Made by a program: the position numbers and the translations under genes. Shown in pieces: positions 32,326 through 43,254 of a stretch of DNA of 64,000 bases. Numbering within the stretch: position 1 is the stretch's first letter; each line of letters begins with the position of its first letter. This stretch comes from Gracilaria gracilis. Taxonomy: Eukaryota; Rhodophyta; Florideophyceae; Gracilariales; Gracilariaceae. The notes under the pieces were generated by a model that saw only the letters and a list, made by a program, of their open reading frames with translations, was not told the DNA's origin and searched no databases. Location of the stretch: assembly GCA_030374805.1 (NCBI GenBank), contig JARGSG010000019.1, positions 372,001 to 436,000 on the forward strand, read 5' to 3'.

Positions 32326-34428
32326 CTACTGAGGCTCTGCATTGGAATTGTTCTCATCATTCTCTATATTTTCCTTCTTTGGAGAAAACTGAATAGGTTT
32401 CTTTTGACTTAAGTTCCTACCAACCTTGTAATCAGTGGTATGAACAAAGTCTGTTGTGGTAGAGCCCATGTAACGAGAATTTCTCTTTGTTCTGCGGGAG
32501 GCTCCTTGAAGTGGAGCACTTCCTTTCTTCTGGAGAAAAGTTCTGAGCCTCGACATAGCAGGGCTTATCGTCGGTGATGGATATCCTGAAGGGGTATGCG
32601 GTCGCTCCTGTGGAACGGGTTGTTTCTCGTTCTGAGCGGCGCTAGGCTTCCCTGTTCGAATCCTGTGAAAGTCGACATTCTTCGGGCGCCTTCGTTTCCT
32701 CGCCCTCAGTAATATGGACCCATCAAGACCAACATCTATCCTATCTTCTTCTTCCTCCAAAAAGGCGTCGAGATTGAACTCTTCCTTCGCGTAATTATTG
32801 ACAGGTGTTCGGGAGGCCCCGGGTTTCCGTGAAAATCGGTCAGCTATACTTCCAGTTCCAGAACAATCACCGCACTCTTCCAGACTTGACCCATCACAAT
32901 ATGGACAGTAATACATGGTTCCCATCACATGCTTCGGTAGTGGCACATTATTGTTACCAAATTCCTCGTAGAACCTTTCGGCGCCCTCACCAAAGTCTAC
33001 AAATCCATACGCTTCACAGTACTCACATTTAACCATCCCAAATCCTTCGCATTTAATGCAAACTTTCTTCTCATCTTCTCTCAACCTGAAAGGTTTTAAG
33101 TTGAGCTGCCTACGGTCTGATCGATGAGAGCTGGCAAACTGCTCGAAAACTTTGTCCATGAAACGCCGGATATTCTTTTCCTTCTCTGATACCACCCGAT
33201 TCTCCTCAGCTTCCATTTTTGCAATAAGGGGCATGAGCTCGAAGATGAAGTCATCTGGGCCAGACCCTGGAAGACCATTGGGGGCTATGAGTCTGTCTTC
33301 TTTCCAACTCTGCTGCGGATGCTTCTGGAAGTCTTGAATACGAGACTTGTTGTACCTCTCAAACAAGTCCAAAAGATCTGATTCAGCTTCATCTTCTGCA
33401 TCAGCTTCAGCGTTCTCGACTCGAGAATGATTAGGAACCCCTAGAACAGATGGAGTGGCTTTAGGCTTATTCTTTGAGCCCCGAGGGCGACCGCGCTTGC
33501 GTGGTTTTGGAGGAGAGTCTTGGGAGTTGCCTATCGTGGATCCTAAGGACTCCGCGATAATCCTTTGTTCGAATTCATTCGTAATCATTCGCGGGCGGCC
33601 TCGCTTTCCTTTCGATCGCGACTTACTTGACTTATTAGAAGCATTTGAAGGTTTATGAACGTTTCCTCCTCCCTCAGAGGATATGTCTGTGTTGGTGATA
33701 TCATCGTGCCCATGACCTTTCAGGCGTCTAGGAGGACCCCCCTTGCGCACTGTCCTGGTGTCACGAGAAGACTCAAGTCCCTCAGGTGGAAGGTCTTCAT
33801 AGGGTGTATCATGAGCCTTTTGTGTTGGAATTTGACCACGCTTTCGAAGAGGTGGAGGTGTATGAGTATTCTCAACTCCATGATGGCTGTTGTTGCCCAC
33901 TTCCCCCTCGGATAACTCAGCAGACTGTGTATTTCTCCTTGCATTGGGCCTCTGTTTCTTGGCGATTTGATCTAAATCCGTAGGCGACAGCCCTTCTGCA
34001 TCCAGAACCTGTTTCTCCGCTTCTGCTTGCCCGGGCTTCTTCTCGGCAGTGATGTGTGACCTATCTTTCTCTTCTGACAGTTCCCTAAACTGCGTCGTTG
34101 AGCTCAGAACCTCGGCTCGTTTCTGCCCTTCTTTGGACTTGCTTTTGTTTCTTGACCCTTTCGGGCGTCCTCGTTTCCGGGGCAGCTCCGGGTTTGTACA
34201 TAGCACCGTGTTCAAAACGGCAATTGACGCAATTCGAGACTGGGAGTAAAGCTGACTTCGATGACATAGGCCAGGCAACCGGTATTGATCTGGAATGGTT
34301 TGAAACAGAGTGGGGGCTGAAGATGTAAACCCAAAACCTAACATCTCAAAGCAATACTTGAGACAGACGAGTGGGGATGTGAAGGATTGAACCGGAAATT
34401 TGACCTTGCTCTCAAACTGCTGAAACAA
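32326..34428 (-). CDS. AT-hook protein with DnaJ-like zinc cluster
   Basis: A protein of up to 700 residues with two distinct parts. The N-terminal and middle regions hold at least three AT-hooks (RKRGRPKGSRNK near 84, GKRGRPRM, and PRKRGRPRGSKNK) in a charged, disordered background, so DNA minor-groove binding is likely. The C-terminal part has a cysteine cluster of DnaJ/BSD2 style: CIKCEGFGMVKCEYC, then YYCPYCDGSSLEECGDCSGTG. That fold usually binds two zinc ions and clients or partners. This pairing is not a standard architecture I know. The first 80 residues are neutral to hydrophobic and could include an organelle signal, or the start may be an internal Met. Plastid-nucleoid or nuclear roles are both possible. 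Confidence 0.72.
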   Translation of the reverse strand: MFQQFESKVKFPVQSFTSPLVCLKYCFEMLGFGFTSSAPTLFQTIPDQYRLPGLCHRSQLYSQSRIASIAVLNTVLCTNPELPRKRGRPKGSRNKSKSKEGQKRAEVLSSTTQFRELSEEKDRSHITAEKKPGQAEAEKQVLDAEGLSPTDLDQIAKKQRPNARRNTQSAELSEGEVGNNSHHGVENTHTPPPLRKRGQIPTQKAHDTPYEDLPPEGLESSRDTRTVRKGGPPRRLKGHGHDDITNTDISSEGGGNVHKPSNASNKSSKSRSKGKRGRPRMITNEFEQRIIAESLGSTIGNSQDSPPKPRKRGRPRGSKNKPKATPSVLGVPNHSRVENAEADAEDEAESDLLDLFERYNKSRIQDFQKHPQQSWKEDRLIAPNGLPGSGPDDFIFELMPLIAKMEAEENRVVSEKEKNIRRFMDKVFEQFASSHRSDRRQLNLKPFRLREDEKKVCIKCEGFGMVKCEYCEAYGFVDFGEGAERFYEEFGNNNVPLPKHVMGTMYYCPYCDGSSLEECGDCSGTGSIADRFSRKPGASRTPVNNYAKEEFNLDAFLEEEEDRIDVGLDGSILLRARKRRRPKNVDFHRIRTGKPSAAQNEKQPVPQERPHTPSGYPSPTISPAMSRLRTFLQKKGSAPLQGASRRTKRNSRYMGSTTTDFVHTTDYKVGRNLSQKKPIQFSPKKENIENDENNSNAEPQ

Positions 34429-35105
34429 CTGGTGCGCAGGACTGCCGCCCTGCCAGCCTGAAGCAAATGCTATGCTTACGTACAGTCGTACCTTTCTAGC
34501 ATCAGTTCACAATAATGTTCGAGATGCGTATTTACCAACGGAACGGGTTAATTTTGCAACCAGTGAAGGAACCGCAAGAACCCACGAAGATATGTGGCCT
34601 GGAAAGGAACCACTACACTACTATCCTTGATAACGAACGAACGAACGAACGAAAGCAATTTCCTTGATAACGGTAGCGTTCTACCTCATAATTCTGGACA
34701 ACATTTTCTTTAGAAATAGATTTGTCTCAAAAGTTTGATGGCAAGGCTTGCACGTTCAAGCGGGCACAGTGTGGCCACCCCAAGTCGAGACCAGAGGGCT
34801 GACCCTCATCAGTCTTACCTTCGCACTCTGCTTATCTCGCGGTATATCCCAACACTCTTGGTTGGAGCGAAGAAGGCTGGCTTTTCTGTAGCACCTACAG
34901 TATAGGCAACTCAAGAGTTTCCTGTCTTGACCACTCTGCAAAACAATCGCTTATCAACTGATAGCTTCTTCTGCAATAGTAAACAACATATCCGCGTGGC
35001 AGATGAGAGACTAGGCCTGACTCACTGCGTTTCGTATAACACTTCTTTTCTCATGGGAACACCACTTCGAAATAAGATACGTTGCAAATACTCCTTAGTG
35101 GTTTA
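34429..35105. other. Intergenic region with GAAC microsatellite
   Basis: 677 bp. A (GAAC)n run of about four units lies near 34637-34654. No gene is seen. It should contain the promoter of the AT-hook gene. Confidence 0.4.
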
Positions 35106-35525
35106 TTATTTGTCACTGTGACCCAAAGATTTGTCAGGATCCACCAGATCTCGTACGGCTTTCTTGATTTCTTTGAGCTCTGGGAACCGGCGAAAATCGT
35201 TTCTGCTCCAGATCCTTGTAGAATCAACCCAAACATCAAAGATCCCGGACTCGGAGCCGGGTCTCAGGGCAACTTCACCAAGTTCTTTTTCGAAAGTAAC
35301 CAGAAGCTCTTGGGCCATCCAAGCCGCCCTCAGACCCCACCGACAACCTGTGCAATACTCGATTACTACACGAGGGCTCTTTGGGGATGAATCCAATTTG
35401 CATATGGCTGGACGAGAAGCAGAGACTCGAGAAATACCGTGCGTTACCACACTAAACCCCACAGTGCTCGCCGAAGTCCTTCGACCAATGCCAATGGAAT
35501 CAAATGGTCCCGCCGTCGTCGACAT
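35106..35525 (-). CDS. Rdx-family (SelW/SelT/SelH-like) protein
   Basis: About 139 residues from the preferred start at 35525 (MSTTAGPFDSIGIG); an ATG 14 codons upstream is possible. The Rdx thioredoxin-like domain occupies about 55-125: VVIEYCTGCRWGLRAAWMAQ with the redox motif CTGC, then LGEVALRPGSESGIFDVWVD and the helix FPELKEIKKAVRDL. In selenoproteins of this family the second position is selenocysteine; here both codons are ordinary cysteine (TGC and TGT). The likely role is thiol-based redox chemistry. The N-terminal 50 residues are Ser/Thr-rich and could be a transit peptide. Confidence 0.87.
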   Translation of the reverse strand: MSTTAGPFDSIGIGRRTSASTVGFSVVTHGISRVSASRPAICKLDSSPKSPRVVIEYCTGCRWGLRAAWMAQELLVTFEKELGEVALRPGSESGIFDVWVDSTRIWSRNDFRRFPELKEIKKAVRDLVDPDKSLGHSDK

Positions 35526-36310
35526 ATCGAACTCTTGTGGAACGCCGGAGGTTGCGCGCAAGATCACCAGGGAGTTACTACAATGTCGATAAGAACAACC
35601 CTGCGGAGTATCTAAAAGGTTCTAGGTGCCAACTTGGACTTGCAGCACACCCGGACGTTTTTGCAGAATTCCCTCCTGGGCGATATTCACAGCTTTTCGC
35701 TGAGGTCAAGGTCAACGCCTGTCGTGGTAAGGGTTACGCATTTTTGAACTTTGGGCATGTCTCAAGAATGTACCCTTTCCGTAGATATTGGTTTTCTGTC
35801 TTCAAGCCCTGATGTACGTGTAGCTACTTACTGTCGTAAACCATCGCAACCCGCAGCTAATATAGCGTTGAATAACAAACTTAGCTCAACACCTGGAGCG
35901 CCCCAATAGCAAGATGGCCGACTTACGTGTCTAAAAAGCTTCAGCGTGGGTGCGAAAGATTCGGCGGGCCAAGTCTACTCCCCCTGGTAACTTCGCAGGT
36001 CTTGTTACGTAACAGAATCTTTACTGTTTCTAAGGGTACCCAAACAAGAATCAATAATTAATATCATACGTTGCAAAAAGGCGCGTTTACATTGGGACTT
36101 CTTGTAGAAGAGAGGATGGAAAGTCGACGCTTCAAGCGAGTATGCTCATCTGCCATGGTCGAAGGCTGCTAGTTCTCCAAACAGCTGCAGAAAGAACCGA
36201 ACGCAGTGCCGAGCGATTCCGATGAATATAGTTGTAACGGGACACAATCTGATTCTATCCCGAAGTCTAGATAGAGGTTCAGAATTGCTCGGCAAGCAGT
36301 TTAAAAATGG
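35526..36310. other. Intergenic region, no gene seen
   Basis: 785 bp. A plus frame at 35504-35812 is antisense to the Rdx start region and lacks motifs. Nothing else is recognised. Confidence 0.35.
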
Positions 36311-36844
36311 TCATAGACGACCTGCGCCAGCAAAGCCTAACTCCTGCTGCTGCCTCTGACACGCTGCGAGAATGTCAATATTCCACTGGCATGCCACAAC
36401 ATCCGAACCGCTCCTCTCCATACATTTCCTGAATTCCGAAACCTCTCGAGCGCAAACAGTGTCCGGTACTGGTTCTTCCGCCGAATATTCGTATGGTGCG
36501 GGAGCAGCAGCGGTTTCAGCATCTGCCACTGGCTCAGGCGCAGATCCACCGCCTCCAAAAAAGGTACGATCCATAGCACGGCCAGCCATAACACCCAGAC
36601 CGGTTGAAGCAACGTTGGCCATGAAACCGCCCATGGCAGACCCCTGCTGGGCGGGCTGAGCTGGAACAGGCGGCGGGGCTGTTGCTGACTTTTGTGTGGC
36701 TGGAGCGGTAGATCTCGCACGCGTCTGGGTGGATGATGGCGCAGGACGCGTACGAGTTGCGGCAGATCGCGCGGGTGGGCGCGCAGGAGTTCTGGCTGGT
36801 GCCGGACGGCGACCACCACTAGGGCGTGAGCTGCGGCGAGGCAT
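36311..36844 (-). CDS. CHCHD2/CHCHD10/MIX17-type twin CX9C protein
   Basis: A 177-residue mitochondrial intermembrane-space protein of the CHCHD2/10 (yeast Mix17) family. The N-terminus is Arg/Pro/Ala-rich, like a mitochondrial signal (PRRSSRPSGGRRPAPARTPA). The middle has the Gly-rich hydrophobic stretch typical of the family (MGGFMANVASTGLGVMAGRA). The C-terminal CHCH domain shows two perfect C-x9-C motifs, CAREVSEFRKC and CQWNIDILAAC, which are oxidised by Mia40. Length fits the family. Family members influence cristae structure and respiratory function. The start codon lies about 200 bp from the end of the neighbouring Mutator-like element. Confidence 0.9.
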   Translation of the reverse strand: MPRRSSRPSGGRRPAPARTPARPPARSAATRTRPAPSSTQTRARSTAPATQKSATAPPPVPAQPAQQGSAMGGFMANVASTGLGVMAGRAMDRTFFGGGGSAPEPVADAETAAAPAPYEYSAEEPVPDTVCAREVSEFRKCMERSGSDVVACQWNIDILAACQRQQQELGFAGAGRL

Positions 36845-37050
36845 CTAGTCCAAAATGAAAAGCGTTGTGCTTAATGTGCTTGTATCTCGATGGATCGCAG
36901 CTTGCTTTGATGCGGGAGACCACAACGGACTAGCCTTCGAGTAGACGTCAACGCCTAAAGATTGACCCCGGTCTGGGGATTCTTGCTGAAGTACCTTCGT
37001 AAATATGAAATTGGTACCATAAATTTACAAAAGACTTTATCCTCCCCGCC

Positions 37051-37337
37051 CCCAGGGGGGCCCCGGGCCATTCTACACGACGTAGAAGGCGTACGAACCT
37101 GATTGAATATAATCCAATCAGGTGCGAGATACACACTTCGCTAAAGAGCTCATGCGCCGTGATCCACACTTCAACAACCCCTATAGGACCTCGTGGAGGC
37201 ACTTCTTCAACAAGCCAATTGTAGCCCAATATCGCCTTCCTCTTCCAACCCCCCTCCAGAGCACGTCTCAAATACCCTCCTCCCCAATTAGAAAGTAACA
37301 AGTCAATGTAGAAATGGCGGACTTTTCAAACTCTGAG
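37051..37337 (+). repeat. Left terminal inverted repeat of MULE-1
   Basis: 287 bp, starting CCCCAGGGGGGCCCC. It is the inverse of 43255-43542. The sequence contains an open frame read inward to outward on the minus strand (SNWGGGYLRRALEGGWKR) that is also kept in the right copy. Confidence 0.92.
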
Positions 37338-37873
37338 CATCGCCAACGTCTCCTACATCAAAAAACCTTCCATTCGGATCAGATGGCGATCCGCATCTCT
37401 GCTCGCTACACTTAAGCTCTCCACTTTCTTTTTTACGTTCTACCGTCATCAAATTTTCAGTACACATGAATCCATTGACTTCATTATCTTCCTTGATAAA
37501 AAAAGATAAAGATGAATCAGTATCCAACTTTTGTCGTGAGTTTTACGAGAATCTGAACATCTTTGCTACTCTGGATGTGCAAGGCAGTCCAAAAAGATTC
37601 TAGCACATTTACAATCAGGTCTATAGTATTATAGAACACGAAATGAAACACAATACAGCTGCTTCGTTTGTTCATTGCTCTCGTACCGATTTATATCTCT
37701 CTAGCGATTTAATTTCTTCGGCAATAATGGACATGGAACCATTGGCAGGAATCTGTCTTTGCCCCTGCGACACTGGCACCTCACTAGTTATTCAAGCCAA
37801 AAACTTAAGCGTATCCGGACGGAAAGTGGTGGTACCTTTGGAAGTATTGGAGCGATTTTGAAAGTCTTTCACG

Positions 37874-40468
37874 TTGAATGTTACAGTTACGCCAACCCAT
37901 ACTGTCGTAGTACCACTCAATATTGACCAAATTCATTGGGGGATTCTGGTTGGAAAACGTTTTGTTCGCTGTGGAAAGGGCCAACGAGAGAAGCCTACAG
38001 TTTATTTCGGAGATAGTATTGGGTGGAAGTGTCCACCAGTTGTTATGGACGTTTTTAAGCAAGCGTTTGAACATGTTATTATTGGAAAGAATAGGTCTGT
38101 TGTGCAGTCCAAGAGCAACTCTATGTTGGAATTGAAGAAGTATGGTCTACAAAAATACCCGTTTAGTTGCGGCTGTTACTTTCTATCGTTATGCGGGGAG
38201 TTTGCAAAAGATAGAGGTTTTGCACCTGAGAAAACTTTTGCGCAAGGGTATGACAAGACGCTTTCAAATCAATATCGTTGGATGGCCATTCGAAGTCGTG
38301 TCGTTCAGATTTTGTTTGTTTCCGTACACTTCAATGCAGAATGGGTCTCGGAGACGATGGTTCAGCAATTTGGATTGCACCATCGTCCTCATTACTATCG
38401 CATGCGGGCTGACTACAGGACGCGTCTGAAGAAAATCTGCAGTGACGTTCTGCAACGAAGTGATGCAACACTGGAGTCTTATAACGATCGTTCTGACAGT
38501 GTGAACGATATCAGCCCTTCTTCAAAGACTATAAAGGCTCAAGAAAGCAGGGGAACTGTGGCAGATTATAGTGCTGTAGAAGGTGGTGGACGGTATGTAG
38601 GCGATTGTGATGAAGCCCTTATGATGGATCTCATTACTCAACTTCTTCCTAATGAAGATGTAAGAGAGGATGAGGACTTTGAGAGTGCGCGGGAAATTGA
38701 GACGCGCCTTCGAAGCCAGCGATTGCTTGACGCTCGTCATACTAAGGTCGGCAGACTTAACAAATCCCTGTCACGTTTTATTGCGAGAAAGAGCAACCGT
38801 CGAATGCGCTTCGAAGATAGCGTACACGCCGTTGGTTACGTTCTTGATGTGATATTAAACGAAGTTGTTCTACAATCAGCGCAGCGGCAACTGGACGAAG
38901 TGGAGATAAGAGAGCCATCACAGAACGCGAAGGAGTCTATTGGTAAAGGAGCTCGGGTAGGCAATGCAAACGATTGCAACAATCGTGAACAGGAAGAACC
39001 TGATGCCCATCTCAGTGTCAATGACGCCAGTAGTTTGATGAAGCGTACATGGGTGGTCAGTGATATGTTGGCATTCATGAAATCTATCATGTGCAGTTCA
39101 TCAACCTTGTATGGTTTGCACAACATTCGTTTAATGCGACGAAAAATGAAACGCAGCGATCGCCTCCTCATTAAGCGCTTCCGTTGTCTGCAAAGCAAAC
39201 CGCCTGTTGGTTGCAAGGCTCATATTCTATTTCGTTTGGGAAGAAGAGACACTGACTGGAAGTTGGAAGGTATACTTCATCACAATCATGTCACTGTGCC
39301 CATTACGAAGGATATACTGGATGAGCGGTGCCGTTCTATAATGGTTTCCTTCCGCTCCTACTATGCTGAATGGCGAAAGGAACTGAGTAATGAACGCCAT
39401 ATAGACTGGGATTATATTTACAAGGTGTGGTTTGGTTTATGCTCAACAGCAGATACTGAGAAGAATAGAGAAGGTGAACAACTGCGGACAGAAGGAGTTA
39501 GTGCTGCACATATTCCCATCATACCCAGAGCCGCATTCTACGTGACACGTACTCCTCTCCCGAACGAAACTTCTGAACAGCACGACCTCAACCCAGGAGG
39601 TAAAGCTCCAACTCCCCAAGGCGATTTAAGATCACTGCGTGGAGGTGTAGGAGACGTACGTGGTGTAGGGGACGTACATGGTGTAGAGGACATTGGTGAT
39701 GTACGGGACGTACTTGGTGTGCACAACGTTAAGCTGCCATGGAGTGCTCGATGTGGAGTAAAGAACGTAGCGGACAACTCCACTGCTGTCTCAATTGTAC
39801 AAGATGTACATAATGTGCATTACGTACCTGACGTACAAGATGTACAGAACGTACGAGATGTACCCGACAGCTCCCAGACGGAAACAGGTGTGGAAGGTGT
39901 TCAAAGTGGAAACGTTTTCGAATCGGACCGAATCACAAAGGTTGTCAGTAACGTAGAACATATTACTGAAGCACTGATCGATGTACCTTGCGTAGAGGAA
40001 ATGGGAACGGAAATGGCCGAAGTAGGAGACGTAGGGAAGGCATCAGACTCTGGAAAGGAAATATTATGTAACATATCTGATATTGAATCTGCGCCGTTGA
40101 TGGCATCGTCGTCGTATGTAGGTGGCAGCAACGAGAATATGGTGGTGAAAGCCGAAGCGTGTGATATTGCAGACAGTAATCAGCAGGAAAGCATGTCCCT
40201 TTCATTTGAAAGTTATGGGCATCCGCGTGATGCAGTGGACCTCATAGATTACTTCGTCGATGATGAAGAAGAACTCCCTGGTCACATATTTCGAATCCCA
40301 ACTGTAGTTTTGAATGCGCAATTACCTCATGAAGAAGAATTGGATGGTCTCTGCAGGACAGAAGAGCAGAAGGAAACAATGTGTGCAATTGGCGACGCCG
40401 ACAGAGAACATGTTGAACAGTGTTTTAAAGGAGCAGTGTTGGCCTACTTTCGAAGTTTACCATCATGA
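37874..40468 (+). CDS. MULE-1 ORF1: Ulp1-like protease with FAR1-type finger
   Basis: 864 codons. Residues 1-130 resemble the C48/Ulp1 SUMO protease: His21 in IDQIHWGIL, Asp47 in YFGDSIG, Gln93 and Cys99 in QKYPFSCGCYF, with the Q-x5-C spacing of the family. The frame is open further upstream to 37643 apart from one stop at 37859-37861, and the listed first codon is not ATG, so the true start is uncertain. Around residue 420-480 lies a FAR1/WRKY-GCM-like zinc finger (FRCLQSKPPVGCKAH ... LHHNHV), probably for binding the transposon ends. Between about 585 and 660 is a run of VxDV repeats. The protease may process the transposase or remove SUMO/ubiquitin-like tags; that is inference. Confidence 0.72.
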   Translation: MNVTVTPTHTVVVPLNIDQIHWGILVGKRFVRCGKGQREKPTVYFGDSIGWKCPPVVMDVFKQAFEHVIIGKNRSVVQSKSNSMLELKKYGLQKYPFSCGCYFLSLCGEFAKDRGFAPEKTFAQGYDKTLSNQYRWMAIRSRVVQILFVSVHFNAEWVSETMVQQFGLHHRPHYYRMRADYRTRLKKICSDVLQRSDATLESYNDRSDSVNDISPSSKTIKAQESRGTVADYSAVEGGGRYVGDCDEALMMDLITQLLPNEDVREDEDFESAREIETRLRSQRLLDARHTKVGRLNKSLSRFIARKSNRRMRFEDSVHAVGYVLDVILNEVVLQSAQRQLDEVEIREPSQNAKESIGKGARVGNANDCNNREQEEPDAHLSVNDASSLMKRTWVVSDMLAFMKSIMCSSSTLYGLHNIRLMRRKMKRSDRLLIKRFRCLQSKPPVGCKAHILFRLGRRDTDWKLEGILHHNHVTVPITKDILDERCRSIMVSFRSYYAEWRKELSNERHIDWDYIYKVWFGLCSTADTEKNREGEQLRTEGVSAAHIPIIPRAAFYVTRTPLPNETSEQHDLNPGGKAPTPQGDLRSLRGGVGDVRGVGDVHGVEDIGDVRDVLGVHNVKLPWSARCGVKNVADNSTAVSIVQDVHNVHYVPDVQDVQNVRDVPDSSQTETGVEGVQSGNVFESDRITKVVSNVEHITEALIDVPCVEEMGTEMAEVGDVGKASDSGKEILCNISDIESAPLMASSSYVGGSNENMVVKAEACDIADSNQQESMSLSFESYGHPRDAVDLIDYFVDDEEELPGHIFRIPTVVLNAQLPHEEELDGLCRTEEQKETMCAIGDADREHVEQCFKGAVLAYFRSLPS
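39640..39875 (+). repeat. Imperfect GACGTAC-rich tandem repeats in MULE-1 ORF1
   Basis: A region of 9-15 bp imperfect repeats built on GACGTAC(A/G)TGGTGTA. It encodes GVGDV, GVEDI, DVQDVQNV and similar units. The DNA is rich in small palindromes (GTAC, TACGTA). Confidence 0.7.
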
Positions 40469-43046
40469 TGTGCTAAAGGAGATTCAACACATTGCAGATT
40501 GCATGGGATACTATCTGTTCGTCAGAACGTCAATCTACGTCGGCCAGAAGGATAAAACGGGAGGGAAGGATGGCGTTGCTGGAGATCGAAGGGTTCTGCA
40601 CAAAGGTATATTAAAATGTGAGAAGTACAAGGAGAAATCTGGGCGATGCTTTTTCTCCCTCACGATAAAGACGGTGTCTTGGGACGGGGATACCGGTCGT
40701 TGCTATGTTGGTGATTTCAGTGCTTGTCGGCACTCCCACGCTCCGATGGAGAGCAGCGGTGTGAAACGGCTTGCGCCGAAGATGCGTGCAGAAGCTTTAA
40801 ACCTGAAGAACAAGCTTCAAATGCCGCTAGGGTATGTAGTGAAGTACTTGGAGGACATGTTTGGGAAGGTAATCAATCCTACAGCAGTAAGAAAGCAACT
40901 GGGATATGCAGAATCACTTAGCAACCCCAAAGATCTTGAGTGCTTGAGATTGTGTGAGTCGCTTATACAATACAACAAAGAGGACAGTGGAAACAAGTTC
41001 TTCTTTAACTGTGACCGCACTGGGCGTATGCAATCAGCCTGTTGGGCTTTTTCGGAATGAATATCTGACTACAATACCTTTGGGATTGTCCCAGGCATAT
41101 CTATTGACTGCAAAGCTGTTGCGAATAGATTTGGGTTCCCGTTGTTTACGATTAACGGGCGTGCAAATGATGGTTCTACGTTAACCTTCTTTATGGGGTT
41201 CATCGGAGGGGAAACAGAAGAACATTTTGTGCAGGTTCTTACCCAGTTCAAAGCCATTATTTCCCTTTCCCCCGCAATGATCACGATGGACCAAAGTGCC
41301 GCCTGCATAAGCGCAGCAGAGAAAGTGTTTCCGACTTCCTTTATATCGCTTGATGAATGGCACTTAAATCAGAACCAAATCAAGAACGTGGCGGCGTGGT
41401 GCGTGAAGATTGGGAAACCCAAGCTCGCAGACGACATGTCCAGGGATCTATTCAATCTCCGACGATCTCGAAGTATATCCTGTTTCCTTGAACGTCGCAA
41501 CATCTTCAAAGAAACGTATTTCACACCATTTTAAACCATGTTCCCGCCTAAAGAAAGGCAAGACCCTCAGTGGTTCCGAATCCTGTTCCAGTCCAGGCCA
41601 CATTTACTAGTATCATGCTTCCGTGATGCTGCAGTACCGCGGAGATATTTATTCCAGGGAACCGGGTATACCGAAGCCTCAAACTCGGGGTATAGAGCAT
41701 ACATACTTTCGAGGAAAGTACCGTTTAGCCATATCCCACGTGAAATGCGCCGACTGACGAAGAAACGAAATGCGGAAAGACAAGCAGCTCAATTACGCTC
41801 AACCTCTCCGCTGAGCTCCCGTTATCGCTCTATCCGACATTGGCAGCTCCCTTTACCCGACGAAGTCATTGACAAAATGATTTCAATGTACACAAATTAT
41901 TGTCTCATCAAGTTCAAAGACATTAGCGTGGACAAATCCCGTAACTACTCCGTAGCAGATAGCTCCTTTGTCGAATTCGATACCGCTCATTGGAGCGACT
42001 TGCGAATACAGGCCAATGAGAGAGTGGGGGAAGTAGTACGTTTTCAATTGAAGTGGTCGAACCGACTGATGAAGTCTTCTGTAGCAATGGAGCAACCTTT
42101 TGTCGCTTTAGGAGCGAAGGGGGAGCACTCACCACCGAAAGACGAAGAAAGAGGCATTTCAGCTCGGGTAACCCATGCATACTTCGCAAAGAAGTTTAGA
42201 ATTTGCGAAAATGGAAGAGGAGAATCTCTAGTGGTAAGATGTTCGTGCAGTCAAACGATATGCATGGGCTTTCTATGCAGACATATCGTTCGCTGCGCGA
42301 TGGTCTACGGTGAGCAGGTTCTCCGTGACCCCAAGCTTAGTGGTGTGTTAGGAAGTTATATTAAGCTTGAGGAGCTTTTCGATCCATACTGGAAAAGAAA
42401 TACGGAGAATATGACATTGACTTACATTTCGAACGTTCGTAGTCTCTCTGGCTTCTTTGATACCGAGTCCCTCATTTCGAAATTGACCAAACAAGATGAA
42501 CATGAAAGAGGAAATGATGATCTTGAAATCGATACAATGGTTAATACGGGGTTGCAAGAAGAGCTTCAAACGTACCTCAAGTGGTCTGATGGAAAGGCCT
42601 TGTATGACTCCATTCACAGACTAGCTCAATCCCTTGGACCAGGTGCTTTGCAAAGTGTTCAGAACGTTCTTGAAAGGACAAAGAATCTGCTTTCAAAAGG
42701 AATTCTTCCTCCATTATCCGTCACATCAGAATTGGAACATATTTATCCTCCTCCTACAGCATCCGGGAGTGTTCGAATTACGAATGAAAGAGATCTTTCA
42801 TCCATTCGGGATCCTAATCCTGGGGCAATAAAGACAACTTCAAAAAGAAAGCAGAGTTTCACCGAGAAGTTCAATTCCAAGAAGAAGAAAATTACTGCGA
42901 TTCAGCGACAGAAACAATCTTTTTCTTTAGTTGATGCCATACCAAGAAGCTCCCAATCCACGGAAGAGCCGTCACGGGACGCCATTACGTCTGCTCATGA
43001 GCTGGCGTGCACAATTATAGAAAGTGTGCATTCTAGAACCGATTAG
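40314..43046 (+). pseudogene. MULE-1 transposase (FAR1 finger, DDE core, SWIM finger)
   Basis: One reading frame running from 40314 to 43046 and interrupted by stops at 41058-41060 and 41532-41534. Features in order: a second FAR1-like finger (KCEKYKEKSGRCFFSL ... CRHSHAPM), the MULE core with SIDCKAVANRFGFPLF (first Asp), MITMDQSAACISA (second Asp) and SLDEWHLNQNQIKNV (family helix with the third acidic residue nearby), then a SWIM finger RCSCSQTICMGFLCRHIVRC and a basic tail. It overlaps ORF1 by about 150 bp in another frame. The stops may mark inactivation or be bypassed by small introns; I cannot tell. Confidence 0.78.
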
Positions 43047-43254
43047 GTAGGGCTGTGGGTCTTTTTATGTAAAGAGCATCATCCATTCTTTCAGTCTTCT
43101 TAATAGATTAGCAATTGCCAACTTTTTGTCGCAGTCCAATGAATATGAATAGAGAGAAGTCTTGAGACAACGTTGTGTAAAGCCACTGACGTTGAGAAAA
43201 AGCGAGGAAGACCAATCGTTTACAAACTGTATAGGATATGAACAAGACTTCAAA

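Noticed and set aside
35106-35525. Selenoprotein
   Set aside because: The Rdx motif uses two ordinary cysteine codons (TGC and TGT), so no selenocysteine insertion is implied.
36948-37301. 117-codon minus frame next to the CHCH gene
   Set aside because: It lies within the MULE-1 terminal inverted repeat and has a twin in the other repeat; treated as part of the element.
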